DNA from: Bursaphelenchus xylophilus
Lineage: Eukaryota > Nematoda > Chromadorea > Rhabditida > Aphelenchoididae
Direction of reading: 5' to 3'
DNA length: 64,000 nt
Assembly: GCA_904066235.2 (NCBI GenBank)
Contig: CAJFCV020000004.1
Coordinates: 10,726,001-10,790,000 of the forward strand
Shown piece after piece: positions 1 through 11,890 of the stretch (position 1 is the stretch's first letter; each line of letters starts with the position of its first letter). The notes beneath the pieces are model-generated. The model was not told the origin of the DNA. It saw nothing but the letters and a program-made list of their open reading frames with translations, and made no database searches. The position numbers and the translations under genes were made by a program.

Positions 1-150
1 AGCGACCTGCTCGGTGCAGCGACAGAGCGGTTTTATTTTTTCCGACCTACTGATGTCAGAGAGAAGCAGAGTAAATCAGCATCAGTGTTTTTGAAGATTT
101 GTGAATAGATCGATCGATAGGGCAGGTGGATTCCCAAAAAAAAGTACTCT

Positions 151-302
151 CAGTCTGTCGGGAAAATAACGGCGGGTCGTCGCGGCAAAATGTCTCGCCT
201 CACCGCTATCGCACACCAAATTTTCAGCGGCGGCCGCCGTCGCAAAGCGATGATGGGCGATTCCAAGGTGCGACGATCCGCCGTTATTTTCCCGACAGAC
301 TG
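151..302. repeat. CAGTCTGTCGGG palindrome, CGGCGGGTCGTC subtype
   Basis: Perfect family ends with the CGGCGGGTCGTCGCGG subtype arm, 152 bp. Confidence 0.8.
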
Positions 303-304
303 AT

Positions 305-460
305 ACTAGTTGCGCCATAAAGTACGTAGAATTTTTCACAGAGCGTTTGCTTCTTTTTTCGCATACGTCTGCGACTTCCTGTTTTTGCAACAGCGACATG
401 TATTTTCATGCAAGCCCCACGACCTCGCCGAAAAAATTCTACGAACTATATGGCCATCAA
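305..460. repeat. ACTAGTCGCGCCATAAAGTC-type inverted repeat
   Basis: The left end ACTAGTTGCGCCATAAAGT matches 18889 and 24071; the right end is degraded (ACGAACTATATGGCC). Confidence 0.55.
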
Positions 461-467
461 TTTGTCG

Positions 468-606
468 GGAAAATAACGGCGGGTAGTCGCAACAAAATGT
501 CTGGCCTCGCCGCTATCGCCAAATCTCCAGCTGCGGCCCGCCGTCGCAATGCGATAATGGGCGATTCCAAGGTGCGACGTCCCGACACTATTTTCCCGAC
601 AAAATT
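468..606. repeat. CAGTCTGTCGGG palindrome, degraded ends
   Basis: TTGTCGGGAAAATAACGGCG at left, ATTTTCCCGACAAA at right. It sits at the right side of the TAGTTGCGCCATAAAGT repeat at 305-460. Confidence 0.65.
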
Positions 607-608
607 AA

Positions 609-1359
609 AATGCTTCCATGAAGTTCGTCTTTTGCCAATCCAAAAATATTTCTCAGCATCCCACCGCAAGCAGTTCGCTAAGCGCTCTACCATTTCCTCG
701 TTGCAGCCTCCGCTTCCCACACTCTTTGCGAATCACTTCATACGGGCGAATAAAGATTAATTCGAGAGAAAAAAGAGAAACTATGCATTCAGCGAATAAT
801 CGGATGAAAATTGCATATTCAGGAAGGAGTACCAAATGAACATAAAAAGTTTTTGATTACATTCTTCCGTGCGAAAACCCCGCTTAATCTACGTGCAGGT
901 CGTTAAGAAGTTATGGGATGCAGAATAGCATTTTAAATAGTAAAAATAAGGTCCGAAAAGGCGAATCGGAAGCAATTTTGAGCTACATTATCAAGTTTAC
1001 ATCGGCTATGCACGAAATATAACATGAAAATGGAAGAAATGGGTCTTCAAAATCCAAATTTGAGTCAGCGATTAAGGAAACCCCCAAAAGTTTAATCTAA
1101 AAAATGTCTAGAATCTTCTTTCTGTCCCTACGAAGATTGAAAAAATAATCCACAATATTTTTCGAAGCCCTATAGTTACCTTATTTAATCGAATTTGGCA
1201 AAAACAGTTGGCTGACTACAAACAAAAGCAAAGAACAATGAAATGACTAACTGGCTGAGAGGAAAACTGCAGCGAAAAATAACAAAATGCATTGAAGAAA
1301 GCACTCTGAGATTACCATTTTGAATATTCTGCCGTATTGTTCGCCTACTACCATATTAC
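609..1359. other. No gene or repeat recognised
   Basis: AT-rich sequence without a long frame, clear splice pattern or match to the families found elsewhere in the window. Confidence 0.4.
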
Positions 1360-1497
1360 CAGTCTGTCGGGAAAATAATGTGGATTTTTCGGGTCTAGGA
1401 ATCGAATGTCATCGATTTGGTGACGGCAAACTGGGGATTTAGTGCGCGAAGAGACGAGACATGTCTTGCAATTCCACATTATTTTCCCGACAGACTG
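1360..1497. repeat. CAGTCTGTCGGG palindrome, GTGGATTT subtype
   Basis: Both ends intact; arms contain TGTGGATTTTTCGGG and TTCCACATTATTTTCCC. Confidence 0.8.
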
Positions 1498-1902
1498 ATA
1501 TAGTATTATATTATAATACCAACAATATTATAAACGTCATTAGTCCCCAAAAATGTGACCCCAAAAATCAACCACAACCTCAAAAAATAGCCTTTTTTTC
1601 GGCTGTCGCTAGCACCCTGACTGAAACCACACCAGCGGCTTTGCGAACCGGCTAGTACAAGAGAAGCCCTTTGGAAGGGGTGTGGTCAGAGACAAAATAC
1701 TTTTTGGCCATATCTTTGCTTGTTTTGCGTTGAAAAATTGTTTTTTTTTTTGAAAACAGTGGCTTCAAAGGTAGGAATATATATTTTGTATTAAACAAAT
1801 TAGGGGGGTTTGAGGATTCAGAAAAAAAAGGAATTTTAACATCTGGCCAAAAGTTAAAAAAAGTAATAGCCTGTTCAAATCCGGCCGAAAAATTGCCGTA
1901 CC

Positions 1903-2165
1903 CTGTGAAGTGACGGACTTGATCCAGTGGCAAAAAACGTACCATTTTGCATCCGGGAAGCATCAAAAAAATGTAGCAAAATGCCTCCCTCTCCAAGTGA
2001 AAAAACTTCGTTTTGAGGGGCGCGCAGTTTCCCTTACAAAAAGAGCGGGCGCGCTTTTGAAATCGGAGTTTTTTCACTTGGAAAGGGAGGTATTTTGCTA
2101 TATTTTGTGATGCCTCCTGGATGGAGAATTATACGTTTTTTGCCACTTGATCATGTCCCTCACTG
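1903..2165. repeat. CAGTGGGGACCTGATCC-type palindrome
   Basis: GACGGACTTGATCCAGTGGC at left mirrors the right end GCCACTTGATCATGTCCCTC. The interior has the family stretch AAAAACTTCGTTTTGAGGGG. Confidence 0.65.
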
Positions 2166-2204
2166 TAAATTTTATGTCAATGTTCATCAAAAAAGGCACA
2201 TTTT

Positions 2205-2948
2205 GCCAACTTGCGATCTAAAAATCTCGGTTTTGTATGGAAAGCATAACCTAGGAGTCTCGCATGTGTAAAAAATCGGTCTAATTTTCAGCCAAGTTTC
2301 ATCAAAATCTGAGCGTTGAACTTTGGTCACTTCTCCTGTAAGACTAGCGGCGTAGAAAAAACAAACAAGATCAAAGTCAGGTTCAATTTGTAAAACTGTT
2401 TTCTACAACATAGACCAACAGCCTAGCGCCCACTTCTGCACGCAAAGAACGCCACAAACTTCAAACTATTCAGTCCATACAAGGGCTGAAATCTTGGCAG
2501 CTCCCTCTTTTCATACCCTCGCACAAACGAACCCAAACAAAACTTTTTAAAGGTTTCACCGCCCCATTGTACATAATCATGTGCCGGTTCCTGGAGTGGC
2601 ACTCGAAGGCCCGGTGAATCCTCTTCTCGAATGTCAAGAATCTCGACAGTAGGCCGGACGTATACTATTTAGGATTGTTTTCGGGGGTTTGGAACTCTTG
2701 AAGCGAACTTGAAATAGTAAATTCGACAACAGAAGTGCCCTCACATGCAACGCTCAGATTTTCTGAAAATCCTGCACATAAGTTAAGGATAGATCGCACA
2801 TCAATGTCTAAAAAAGTTTTAGCTCGCTGTTTTAGAGTGTCAGAGTTCAGACATCAATTCTTATTTTGATCAATACGGATAATCTTTGAAGAGTGCGTCA
2901 GCAGAAGGAACCATATATACAAAGAGGAGATTTGAATAAACATAATAA
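2205..2948. other. Intergenic; short CAAGG-family fragment then nothing recognised
   Basis: 2205-2342 carries family interior ending GGTCACTTCTCCTGTAAG. The rest shows no supported feature. Confidence 0.35.
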
Positions 2949-3062
2949 CAGTCTGTCGGGAAAATAATGAGCACTCGGTCGCATTGAAAATCGCATCGCC
3001 GCGGAGAAAATGAGTCGTGGCAAAGTAAAATTTTGTTTCATTTCAGCGACGCGCTTGGCGTC
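2949..3062. repeat. CAGTCTGTCGGG palindrome, left part, GAGCACTC subtype
   Basis: Left end and interior to TTTCAGCGACGCGCTTGGC are present; the right end is missing. Confidence 0.65.
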
Positions 3063-3277
3063 CTTTTGATCAGAAAAAATTTTTGGGGTGTTCTGGAAAG
3101 CGCGAGCTAAGAATCTCGAATTATTCTGAGACGTAGCTAGCCTAAGTTTCCGACAAGTTTTATCAATTGGGTACTTTCTTAAGGACGGTTTTTCTCTAAT
3201 CGCCTCTCCTCTTTTTCTGTAGCGCAAAGATCGAGTTTGAGCCTGCAAAGCGCGAGCTAAAATTTTTGAGGAATATC

Positions 3278-3357
3278 AGCGTGTCGGGAAAATAGTGGCG
3301 GGCTTTGGAATCGCCCATTATCGCTTTGCGACGGCTAGCCGCAGCTGGAAATTTGGT
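3278..3357. repeat. CAGTCTGTCGGG fragment
   Basis: GTGTCGGGAAAATAGTGGCG left end then family interior to GCTGGAAATTTGG; cut there. Confidence 0.55.
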
Positions 3358-3599
3358 ACCTTGTTTTGACGAGGCGAAACGCTTTGAAACTGCCCGCTAC
3401 TGATAAAGAGTAGTAGACGCTGCAAAAAGTTCTAGGAATTTTGCGGAAACACCGAAAAACGTGAAATCGCAGCGGAGCGAAGAGAAACACTTTGCAAAAT
3501 CCAACAGACTTTATGGTACGACTAGTATAGTCCCACATGATATTTATAAAAATATGGCCTTTGAACTCTCCGCATTTTTGTTCCAAATCTAAATACGAA

Positions 3600-4498
3600 C
3601 TCTCCCGTAAGCGAAGGCGGACTTTCCTCTCAATTTTTGGTCCAAAGAAAGCTGTAACATGCCATTATGGGGTCCAAAAAATTTAACCTTAACTTATTGA
3701 ATAATACATACTAAAACTAGTTTCCCGAAGCAAATCTAATGAACTGTTCGGAACAATGTTGCAGTGCGTGAAATACAGCGCCTTTTTTGAAGCACGGACC
3801 CCTTTTTATAAGGTTACTATAAAAGAAATATGCTTTTATGACTAATTAAAAGCCACGTACCAACGGGAGTGCCGGCTTTTTCCTTCTAAAATTCGGGTAG
3901 AATATGGAACAGGAGGTCAACAAAGACAGAATTGAATACGGTTCAAGCGCCATGAAACTCGGAAAAATATTAATTTCGGAGCGTTCGTAAGTTTTCCTCG
4001 AAAGTCGCTCGATTTCCGGTCTGGGCTCCAAAAAGACATATGAAACTATGGGTTTCAATAAACAAAAAAATATATCAAATTTTGAGAGTTCATGTTTAAA
4101 TTTGCGACAAACAATGGGCCAAGTTTGGTCAGAGTTTTAAAGACTCCTTCATTTTTAAAAAATTTTAGCTCGCCTCTATGCGACATGTGCGACGCTCAGA
4201 TTTTGAGGACATTTGAGAATATAGGTTTATTTTTTAAGGCCATATCCCCAGCTTGCGTTTTCCAGAACATACCGGGATTTTTAGGCCGAAAGCTGGAAAG
4301 AGTCCTTTTTTATGAAGCGTTATGCTTATACGTACTTCCATCGCACAGAGAAAATTACGGCCAAAAAGCTTATTCTCCCTGGCCGCTCTCCGCATTTGGC
4401 GCACTGTCTCGGGCGCATAGCTCGTTGAATATTTCGGCTGCCATGCAAAGCGCGAGATCAGATACTCAGGAAATGATGGGACCCAGGCCCAAATTGCT
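3600..4498. other. No gene seen; degraded repeat sequence
   Basis: AT-rich with CAAGG-family interior fragments near 4130-4460 (GCAAAGCGCGAGATCAGAT; TCTCCGCATTTGGCGCACTG). Open frames on both strands here overlap these repeats. Confidence 0.4.
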
Positions 4499-4692
4499 AA
4501 TCCTTCCGGAAAGTCACCGGGCTTAAAAACATTGTGCGAAAACAAAAGTGCAACTTGCACTCTGCAATTTTTTGTTTTTTGCACCGTGCAAATGGCTTTT
4601 TTCGGCTGTCGCTCGCAGCCTGGCGAAAAAGCCAGATTTTTGTACAGTGCGAACGCCAAACATGAGTTCGGCGACTCTAAGAACGGACCAGT
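4499..4692. repeat. TGCACAGTGCA-family repeat
   Basis: Contains GCACCGTGCAAATGGC and GGCTGTCGCTCGCAGCCTGG, with degraded CCGGAAAGTCACCGG and GGCGACTCTAAGAACGGACC ends. Confidence 0.6.
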
Positions 4693-4767
4693 ACGTGCAA
4701 AATCTAAAGAAAATCTGAGCGTCGGGCGTGGAACACCTTCCTTGCGATTATGCCTCGAGTTTTACTA

Positions 4768-4943
4768 ATCCGTTCGTAAAGTCGCTAGAGTAGTTTTTGG
4801 CTTTTGAACTGTGCAGGAAAAGCCAGGGTGCGATAGCAAAAAAAACCTATTGCACGGTGCAAAAAACAGAAAATTGCACAGTGCAAAATAAGCTTTTGTT
4901 TTGCATGTCGCCGAAATCACTCCAGCGACTTTGCGAACGGACC
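4768..4943. repeat. TGCACAGTGCA-family repeat, near-complete
   Basis: Left TCCGTTCGTAAAGTCGCTAG mirrors right CCAGCGACTTTGCGAACGGA; TTGCACGGTGCAAAAAAC in the middle. Confidence 0.7.
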
Positions 4944-5243
4944 ATTAGCATTTTCACAAAGTGCATGGACATTTTATCGCTCTTGCACAGTGCATCTCGA
5001 AATTTTTCTTACCCTTGTCGCCAACGCACAGCGCACTTTTTGAATTTGCAAAAAAGCCATTTACACTGTGCAAAAATAGCAGCTACGCAGTTGGAAAACG
5101 CTTATGTTGCAGCGGCACTTCAAATGCACAGTGCAAAACAAAAAAAAAGATGAATGCACGGTGCAAAAACCCTCTAAAAATCGAGAGTTTTTGTGCACTG
5201 TGCGGGCGATAAAAAAGTCCATGCACTTTATGAAAATGCTAAT
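4944..5243. repeat. 300-bp palindrome of TGCACTGTGCA units
   Basis: ATTAGCATTTTCACAAAGTG at left mirrors CACTTTATGAAAATGCTAAT at right. At least six near-palindromic GCACAGTGCA or GCACGGTGCA units lie between. It abuts the previous copy directly. Confidence 0.7.
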
Positions 5244-5784
5244 TGTATTAAAAATCATCTTGCTTTGAGTTATTTCTACCCAAAATCCCTTAAAAACCAA
5301 GTCTTTATACCAAAAATAAATTCCGGAATGACGTAAAACTGATCATTGTCACAAACTCCAGCTCCGAGCGTCGTCTCGAGGCCAATAAGCCAAATGGCAC
5401 ACAAAAAACTTGGGAAAAAATGATTTTCGGACCCCAAGGAGCCGCTGCCTTTTTTTGCTACACTCTTGAAACGGCAATTTGGCTGAATTTCAAATCAAAC
5501 AGAGAATGGAAGGGAAAGGAGCTACGAAACAAAAGGACCCCACCACTTTAAGGATTAGTTTATTTGTGAATTCGGATTAGAGGGATTTTTGAAAACCGTA
5601 AACTGATCTCGGTACCAGTGGGATAAATTTGGGGTGTTGAAAAATTTTGGTGTAATAATAGGCAGGATGCCATAACAGCTAATTTCAAAATTATTGAACT
5701 TGAAAAAAACAATGCTATGCTTTCCGGAGAGTCGCTGGAGTGATTTTTGACGTTTGCACTGTGCAAGAAAACACGCGGTACGAG

Positions 5785-6225
5785 GGACACCCAAAAAACG
5801 ACTTTTCGGGTCCACGACAGTTCGGGTTAACAAAAAATCGATCGATCGGGGCTCTGCACAACATTTTTTTTGGTGGAGAGCCAAAAAAAATTATAGAGAG
5901 TGCCTACGAGGCCTGCCAAAGCCGTTGGATGGTCGGCGGACGCTCGGCGAAGGCTCGGCGAAGGCTCGGCGGAGACTTTGCGAAGACGTTTTTAAACCCC
6001 TTTTTTAATTTTAGCTATTACTAACGATAATTTTCCTTACCCAGAGTTATTTTATAGCATATAAAAGAGCAAAATTTGCGGGGAAAAACGAAATTTCGTT
6101 ACTTTTACCTAAACATTGTTGATGTGAGTACTTGCAAAATACCTCAAATTAGGTGATAAGCTAACCTATTACCCGATAAGTCTTATTATTTCTGATAACT
6201 ATTTAACTCTTCTCCTAGCCTGCAT
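5785..6225. repeat. Dispersed repeat with CTCGGCGAAGGCTCGGCG, long copy
   Basis: Starts in the CACGACAGTTCGGGTTAACA region, contains CTCGGCGAAGGCTCGGCGA, and shares a further 230 bp with 35716-35930 (TAACGATAATTTTCCTTACC; GGTGATAAGCTAACC). No coding frame is shared. Confidence 0.6.
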
Positions 6226-6974
6226 ACAAGCTTGGTTTTGCCCAAAGTCAAGTTTTTCAACCTCAAAAACTCTTCATTATGTATAGACAAGTCTGATATA
6301 CAGAACGCGAGTCCGCTCTACAAATTCATTATGTTTAAAACCCACATAATCTCGCATAAAAGCCGCTAACATAACACTTTGCCACTCAATCCCCAGAGAA
6401 CCCTAGAGCTTTAAATATTCAAGTAGCTTACTCGTTTTACAACGCCGTCTCCTCTGAATCCTCTTTCACATCCGCTAATGTCAGCTCAAATATTCGGCGA
6501 TTAGACCCCCTTGTCCAACTCATCGGCTTATCCCCTTTTATTAATTTCTCGTGTAAAATTTTCATCCAAGTCGGCGCTACGTAACCTAATTCCGTTGGTT
6601 ACGCGTACAACATAGAAAAACATTTTGATTACTCTGCAACGCAGTGTAATATTAAAGTTACACGCAGAAGTGTCTGGAATTTCCGCGGATTAAATTATTT
6701 GTTTTGGTGGTTGAAGAAGGACAGGGAAAACAGGACCAGGCAGGGGAGTGGAGGGAAAAGTTGGTGGTGCTAGGTTGTCGGGAAAATAATGAGCGCTCTG
6801 TTGTCACGACTCCGCGTGCGAATTTGCATATTCCCACGGAATGACCGACAAAGTGGTATAAAAGGAAGAGAAATCGTCAATTATCATGATTATTCTGTGT
6901 TTTGTCTTTTCGCGCGGTTGTGTCCAATAAAGTCTACTATATTTACTATTTGTCTATTGTTTGGTCTATGGTTA
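6226..6974. other. No gene recognised
   Basis: Only a CAGTCTGTCGGG left-end fragment at 6775-6810 (GGTTGTCGGGAAAATAATGA) is visible. Confidence 0.4.
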
Positions 6975-7474
6975 GGGGCCTGTCCCACTAAGAAAGCGTA
7001 GCGCGAATCACGAATTGGAAGCGCGAAAAATCATGCAAAAGCGAGAGAGTCGAGAGAAAAAGCGGGCTCTCTCGGAAATCCGCGCTACGGTTTTTTTTGT
7101 GCTAAATACCGAAATGTGTTTACTTTTTTGGCTGTAACTCCTTTCAACGACGTCCGATTTACATGATTTTAAAAATCATGAACAGAGGAGACCAACAGCT
7201 TCCAGAAAATGTAAATTTTGTTTGCTTTAACGCAGATTAAGGCTTCCCGCCTGGACGAATTACATTTTCCTCCTCACAAGGGAATGGTCTGAACTTCCCC
7301 CGGCGTTCGGAAAAATGACTGGTACAGGTGGATAGAGCAGGTCGACTTTGGTAGAAAAAGGCATTTTCCAGCTGCAAAATAAGCACGGCCGACGAGAAAA
7401 ATCGACCGAAAGTTCCGAAAAAATTTCCTCTTTTTCTTCCCTCGGAAAAGAAGAGAGACGCTCAGTGATTCGGT

Positions 7475-7548
7475 TGGCCGAGTGGATAAAGCGTCCGATC
7501 GTTACTCTTTTGGGGGTTGGTTCGATTTCGGGGTGGCGCGAGTGCCTA
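7475..7548 (+). other. tRNA-like sequence (Pol III A and B boxes), left arm
   Basis: TGGCCGAGTGG fits the A box and GGTTCGATTTC the B box, spaced as in a tRNA, but acceptor and anticodon stems do not pair. It looks like a tRNA-derived segment inside the element's arm, not a functional tRNA. Confidence 0.45.
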
Positions 7549-7729
7549 TGATAAGGCTTTGGTGACCAAGATGAAACACCTTGTGATCCAAAAAAAAATA
7601 TTTTGCGATTTTTGGACCTTCAAGAGATCATAAAACACGTAATAGCAAAGGATTTACATGTAAATTCCGGTGATTTTTTCTACCAAGTTACGCGATGAAT
7701 CCGGAATTTTAACAACAAGGAAAAATATA

Positions 7730-9854
7730 CAGGGTGATTCAAAAAAATGGACAACTTTTGAAGTTGGTGTATCCCACCACGAATACCGTAGTCGGTGGAA
7801 AGAAAAATAGTCTTAAAATCGTCAACGATCCTGCTTCATGACACCTATTTCAATTTTTAAAATATTTTTGCTGAACGGCTTGTACGAGCCAAAATACTAG
7901 GTCAGCCCATATTCTGACCAAATTTTCAAAAAATTTTGCAGGTTCAAAAATCTTTAACGGGCTGAATTCCTGCAGCCAGCTTAAAACTGCGTGTTGACTG
8001 TTTATTAAGATACTAAGGGGAATCTCGAGAAGCGAAAACGCTGACATTATTTCTATTAATAACGCTCCAGCAGTTCGCAACGTGATCCACAAGAGACCCA
8101 TCCAGATAGTTCTGGATTTTTGGGATCATCGGGTTTCAAAACTTAGCAGGGCGGCCTGGCTTGTGCTATTAACGGCAAAAACTGATTTCTATAAGACATT
8201 TAACATTGCTTTACATGGTTCAGCAGTTGATTTGACTCTAGCTAGCATTAGCCATGCACTGGGGGATGTTTCACGTACAAAAGGGCCCTAACTTGAGTTA
8301 GCGGCATCACGCAAAAAGAGCAGAGAGCAGAGAAAAAGAGGAGGGGTAACTTGAGTGATCCCTCTTCTTTTTGATTGGCGAATCGGGCGACTTTTTATGG
8401 ACTTGGCCGGACATTTTAGGCCATAACTTTTGACACAGTGGACCAATTTACGCCCTTCCAAAAAAATATTAATGCTGGCGGTACACAGAATACACACATA
8501 TAAATTTATAAATTTTCCTTTTAAATTATGCAAATCATATGCAAATTTTTCTCTTGGTAGTTAAGATGCAAGATACGGAAAAAATTTTGATACCATCATA
8601 CGCAGCGTGGTCCCAGCTTTAAAACTTTCTTAAAAATTTGCAAATTGGTTTACTGTGACAAAAGTTATGACCAAAAAATTCTCGCCCACTGTTGCGCCGG
8701 CCATTACTCCTGATACAGTACACCAATTTACACCCTTCAAAAAACCCTTTAATGCCGAGAGCGTAACAAACGTGTCCATATAAAGATTTTAATAAAAGAC
8801 GAGCATTAAGATACCAAGAAAAAAATTTGCATATAATTTGCATAATTTAGAAGAAAAATTTACAAATTTATATCCATGTATTCTGTGTACCACCAGCATT
8901 AATATTTTTTGGAAGGGCGCAAATTGGTCCACTGTATCAAAAGTTATGGCCCAAAATGTGCGGCCAAAGTCGATAAAAAGTCAGGTCACTCGAGTTACCA
9001 CCACTCTTTTTCTCTGCTCTCTCTGCTTTTTCTGTGATGCCGCTAACTCGAGTTAGTGCCCTTTTTGTACGTGAAACATCCCCCTGGGCTTATAAAAGTT
9101 TAGCCGGCTATACCCAGAGACCCCGATATTTTTTGACCAGAAAAATTTTACTTTTTTGTTGGCTTTCTTCAACAAGCCGCACAACTATGACAAGTTGCAT
9201 TTATACGATTGTGATATAAGCCCGTTCTTCAATTTTAAATTGGTCTCTGTTAATTTGAACAAACCTAGCCATCAGAATCCAAGTATCATTGCGATGACCC
9301 ATCAAAACGTCAAAAAAGTCGAAATTTTGCTTGCAGTTTTGCCAACTGAAGGTTACTATTGTTTAAAATGCGTTTAATATACTCACAATAGAGCAGTAAA
9401 CGTGGTACAAATGGAATTGGTTCTATAACTTTTCCCACGTTCGGCAGAGCTAAGTTTTTCAAAAAGCGCCCAAATGAGCGTTGATTTTCTCTCGCTGGTT
9501 GTCTAACTTTTGGCCTCTGATTTTTCATTGTCTGAAAGACCTGGATTAAATCCTCAGAATGTCCTAGAGAATAGGTGTCTGTGTTTCGCTGAGGCCGCTC
9601 AGAACGTCTCTGTTAAACCCTTAAGACATTTAGGAACGAAAAGTTTCCAAATTTCGCCGCGGGAATGGGTGCGCTGTCCCGGCAATTTTTAAGCAACCAT
9701 ATGTCGGCAACTTTTGCAGCTAGGGAACAATTTTTGCAATGAATATGTACACATAACGTAGTAGTTTCATGCCATGTGTATCTTTTTCCGAGAAACGTTC
9801 AAAGCCAAGAGAAATCGAAGAAAGAAAGGTGTCCATTTTTTTTGAATCACCCTG
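7730..9854. mobile_element. Mariner-like-ended element nested in the 6975-11485 structure
   Basis: The terminal inverted repeats read CAGGGTGATTCAAAAAAATG and its reverse complement, each flanked by TA (7728-7729 and 9855-9856). This is the end and target pattern of Tc1/mariner elements. No transposase is visible in the interior, which carries a further palindrome at 8259-9086. Confidence 0.7.
8259..9086. mobile_element. Palindromic element nested inside the 7730-9854 element
   Basis: Long inverted repeats start with GGGGGATGTTTCACGTACAA (left, from 8261) and its reverse complement (right, ending near 9084). They continue through TAACTTGAGTTAGCGGCATC and an AGAGCAGAGAGCAGAG tract. A further inner palindrome pairs 8430-8510 with 8880-8960. 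Confidence 0.7.
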
Positions 9855-10089
9855 TACAGCAAGCCGGTTGCATCTGGATTTCTTTTATCGTAATCTTCAA
9901 CACCCTCCAACCAGGACTAGATTATTGGAGTATTACTGGGAACGTTCTAGAATCTTCTAGAAAAAAATCACCGGAATTTACATGAAAATCTTTTAGTATT
10001 ATGTGTTTTATAATCTCTTGAAGGTCTTAAAATCGCAAAATAATTTTTTTAGATCACAAGGTGTTTCATCTTGGTCGCCAAAGCCTTAT

Positions 10090-10168
10090 CATAGGCACTC
10101 GCGCCACCCCGTAATCGAACCAATCCCCAAAAGAATAGCGAGCGGACGCTTTATCCACTCGGCCAACC
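10090..10168 (-). other. tRNA-like sequence, right arm copy
   Basis: Inverted counterpart of 7475-7548 with the same A box TGGCCGAGTGG and B box GGTTCGATTAC on the minus strand. The stems are imperfect here too. Confidence 0.45.
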
Positions 10169-10374
10169 GAATCACTGAGCGTCTCTCTTCTTTTCCGAGG
10201 GAAGAGAAAGAGGAAATTTTTTCGGAACTTTCGGTCGATTTTTCTCGTCGGCCGTGCTTATTTTGCAGCTGGAAAATGCCTTTTTCTACCAAAGTCGACC
10301 TGCTCTATCCACCTGTACTAGTCATTTTTCAGAACGCTGGGGGAAGTTCAGACCATTCCCTTGTCAAGAATCAC

Positions 10375-11186
10375 GATTCCAAAATGTCGTATTTTCAAGT
10401 AAAACTTATCCTTAAACTACTCATCATAACCCCCAACGTTCATATTGTCATTTATCAGCCCAAACTGCCCCTCCCAAGCCCAAACTGCCCCTTCCAAGGC
10501 CAATTTTGACCTCCTCTTGCCATAATTTGTTTGGATTGCAAAAAATTTAAGTTTGATTTTTTTTTTAAAAAATACTCTATTCGTCATTCAGAGGGACTGG
10601 GTCGGTTTTATCAGCCCAAATTAGCCCTGCCAAGCCCAATTTGGATCTCCCCTTGTCATAATTTGTTTGATTGCACACGGAGACACTCCTGGAACGTCCC
10701 ATTGAATAATTAATCGCGCTTTCGTTGTTATTTGAAAACTTTCGTTGAAGAGGAGGTCAAAATTGGGCTTGGCAGGGCTAATTTGGGCTGATAAAACCGC
10801 CCCAGTCCCTCTGGGAGATGAATGGAATAATTTTTTTTAAAAAAAAATTTTAAATGTAAATGTTTTTGTGATTCAAAGAAATTATGACAAGGGGAGATCC
10901 AAATTGGGCTTGGCAGGGCTAATTTGGGCTGATAAAACCGACCCAGTCCCTCTGAATGACGAATAGAGTATTTTTTAAAAAAAAAAATCAAACTTAAATT
11001 TTTTTTAATCTTTAATCCAAACAAATTATGGCAAGAGGAGGTCAAAATTGGCCTTGGAAGGGGCAGTTTGGGCTTGGGAGGGGCAGTTTGGGCTGATAAA
11101 TGACAATATGAACGTTGTGGGTTATGATGAGTAGTTTAAGGATAAGTTTTACTTGAAAATACGACATTTTGGAATCGTGATTCTTG
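10375..11186. mobile_element. 812-bp palindromic element inserted in the right arm
   Basis: The ends are CAAGAATCACGATTCCAAAA and its reverse complement. The left arm to about 10475 pairs with 11085-11186. Inside, a GGGCAGTTTGGGCTTGGGAG-type motif and its AAATTGGGCTTGGCAGG variants recur several times. It interrupts the homology between the two arms of the 6975-11485 element, giving a clean empty-site comparison (CCCTTGTGAGGAGG near 7267-7280 on the minus strand). Confidence 0.75.
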
Positions 11187-11664
11187 AGGAGGAAAATGTA
11201 ATTCGTCCAGGCGGGAAGCTTTAATCTGCGTTAAAGCAAACAAAATTTACATTTTCTGGAAGCTGTTGGTCTCCTCTGTTCATGATTTTTAAAATCATGT
11301 AAACCGGACGTCGTTGAAAGGAGTTACAGCCAAAAAAGTAAACACATTTCGGTATTTAGCACAAAAAAAAACCGTAGCGCGGATTTCCGAGAGAGCCCGC
11401 TTTTTCTCTCGACTCTCTCGCTTTTGCATGATTTTTCGCGCTTCCAATTCGTGATTCGCTACGCTTTCTTAGTGGGACAGGCCCCAGGTCTTGTGAAGTT
11501 GGTTCCTCAAGTATTGTGAGTTCATTTGTGAAGTTGTTGCCTAGTGCATAGTTAGTTGTATTGTCGCTTGTTTGTGTAGTATTGTCGTTGTATTCGCATA
11601 GGGCTTGGGATCTTAGGTAGAACTAGACTAGGGACCCTTATTACTTGACCTATACCAAGGTCTT

Positions 11665-11890
11665 GACACTGTCGCATCGAAAATCACATCGGTGCTGAAG
11701 AAATAAATTGTATCGCGCAAAAATAAAATTGCTTTTCACTTCAGCGACGCGACAGTCGCAGCGGCATTAATCATTATTTTCCCAACAGTCTACTGCCAAT
11801 AAAAAAGCAAAAATTATCGAGGCATTCTACCATTCTAGCCGGAAAGGTCCCCTTGGCAAAACGGTCCGCAAAAAAGGAGGTTTTCTTACC
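11665..11890. repeat. CAGTCTGTCGGG right half joined to a unique 100-bp tail
   Basis: Family interior, then TTTTCCCAACAGTCTACTGC, then GGCATTCTACCATTCTAGCC and CAAAACGGTCCGCAAAAAAG. The same junction occurs at 38393-38640. Confidence 0.65.

Larger units (their letters stand above)
6975..11485. mobile_element. 4.5-kb inverted-repeat element with nested insertions
   Basis: The ends read GGGGCCTGTCCCACTAAGAA and its reverse complement. The left arm 6975-7683 pairs with 9958-10374 plus 11187-11485 on the right; the right arm is split by the 10375-11186 element. The spacer holds the 7730-9854 element. Each arm has a conserved tRNA-like A box and B box. No transposase frame was recognised. The outer target duplication is unclear. 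Confidence 0.8.

Noticed and set aside
7348..10292. Mirrored frames starting MVEKGIFQLQNKHGRR as duplicated genes
   Set aside because: They lie in inverted arms of a repeat and overlap the tRNA-like boxes; no further exon is found.
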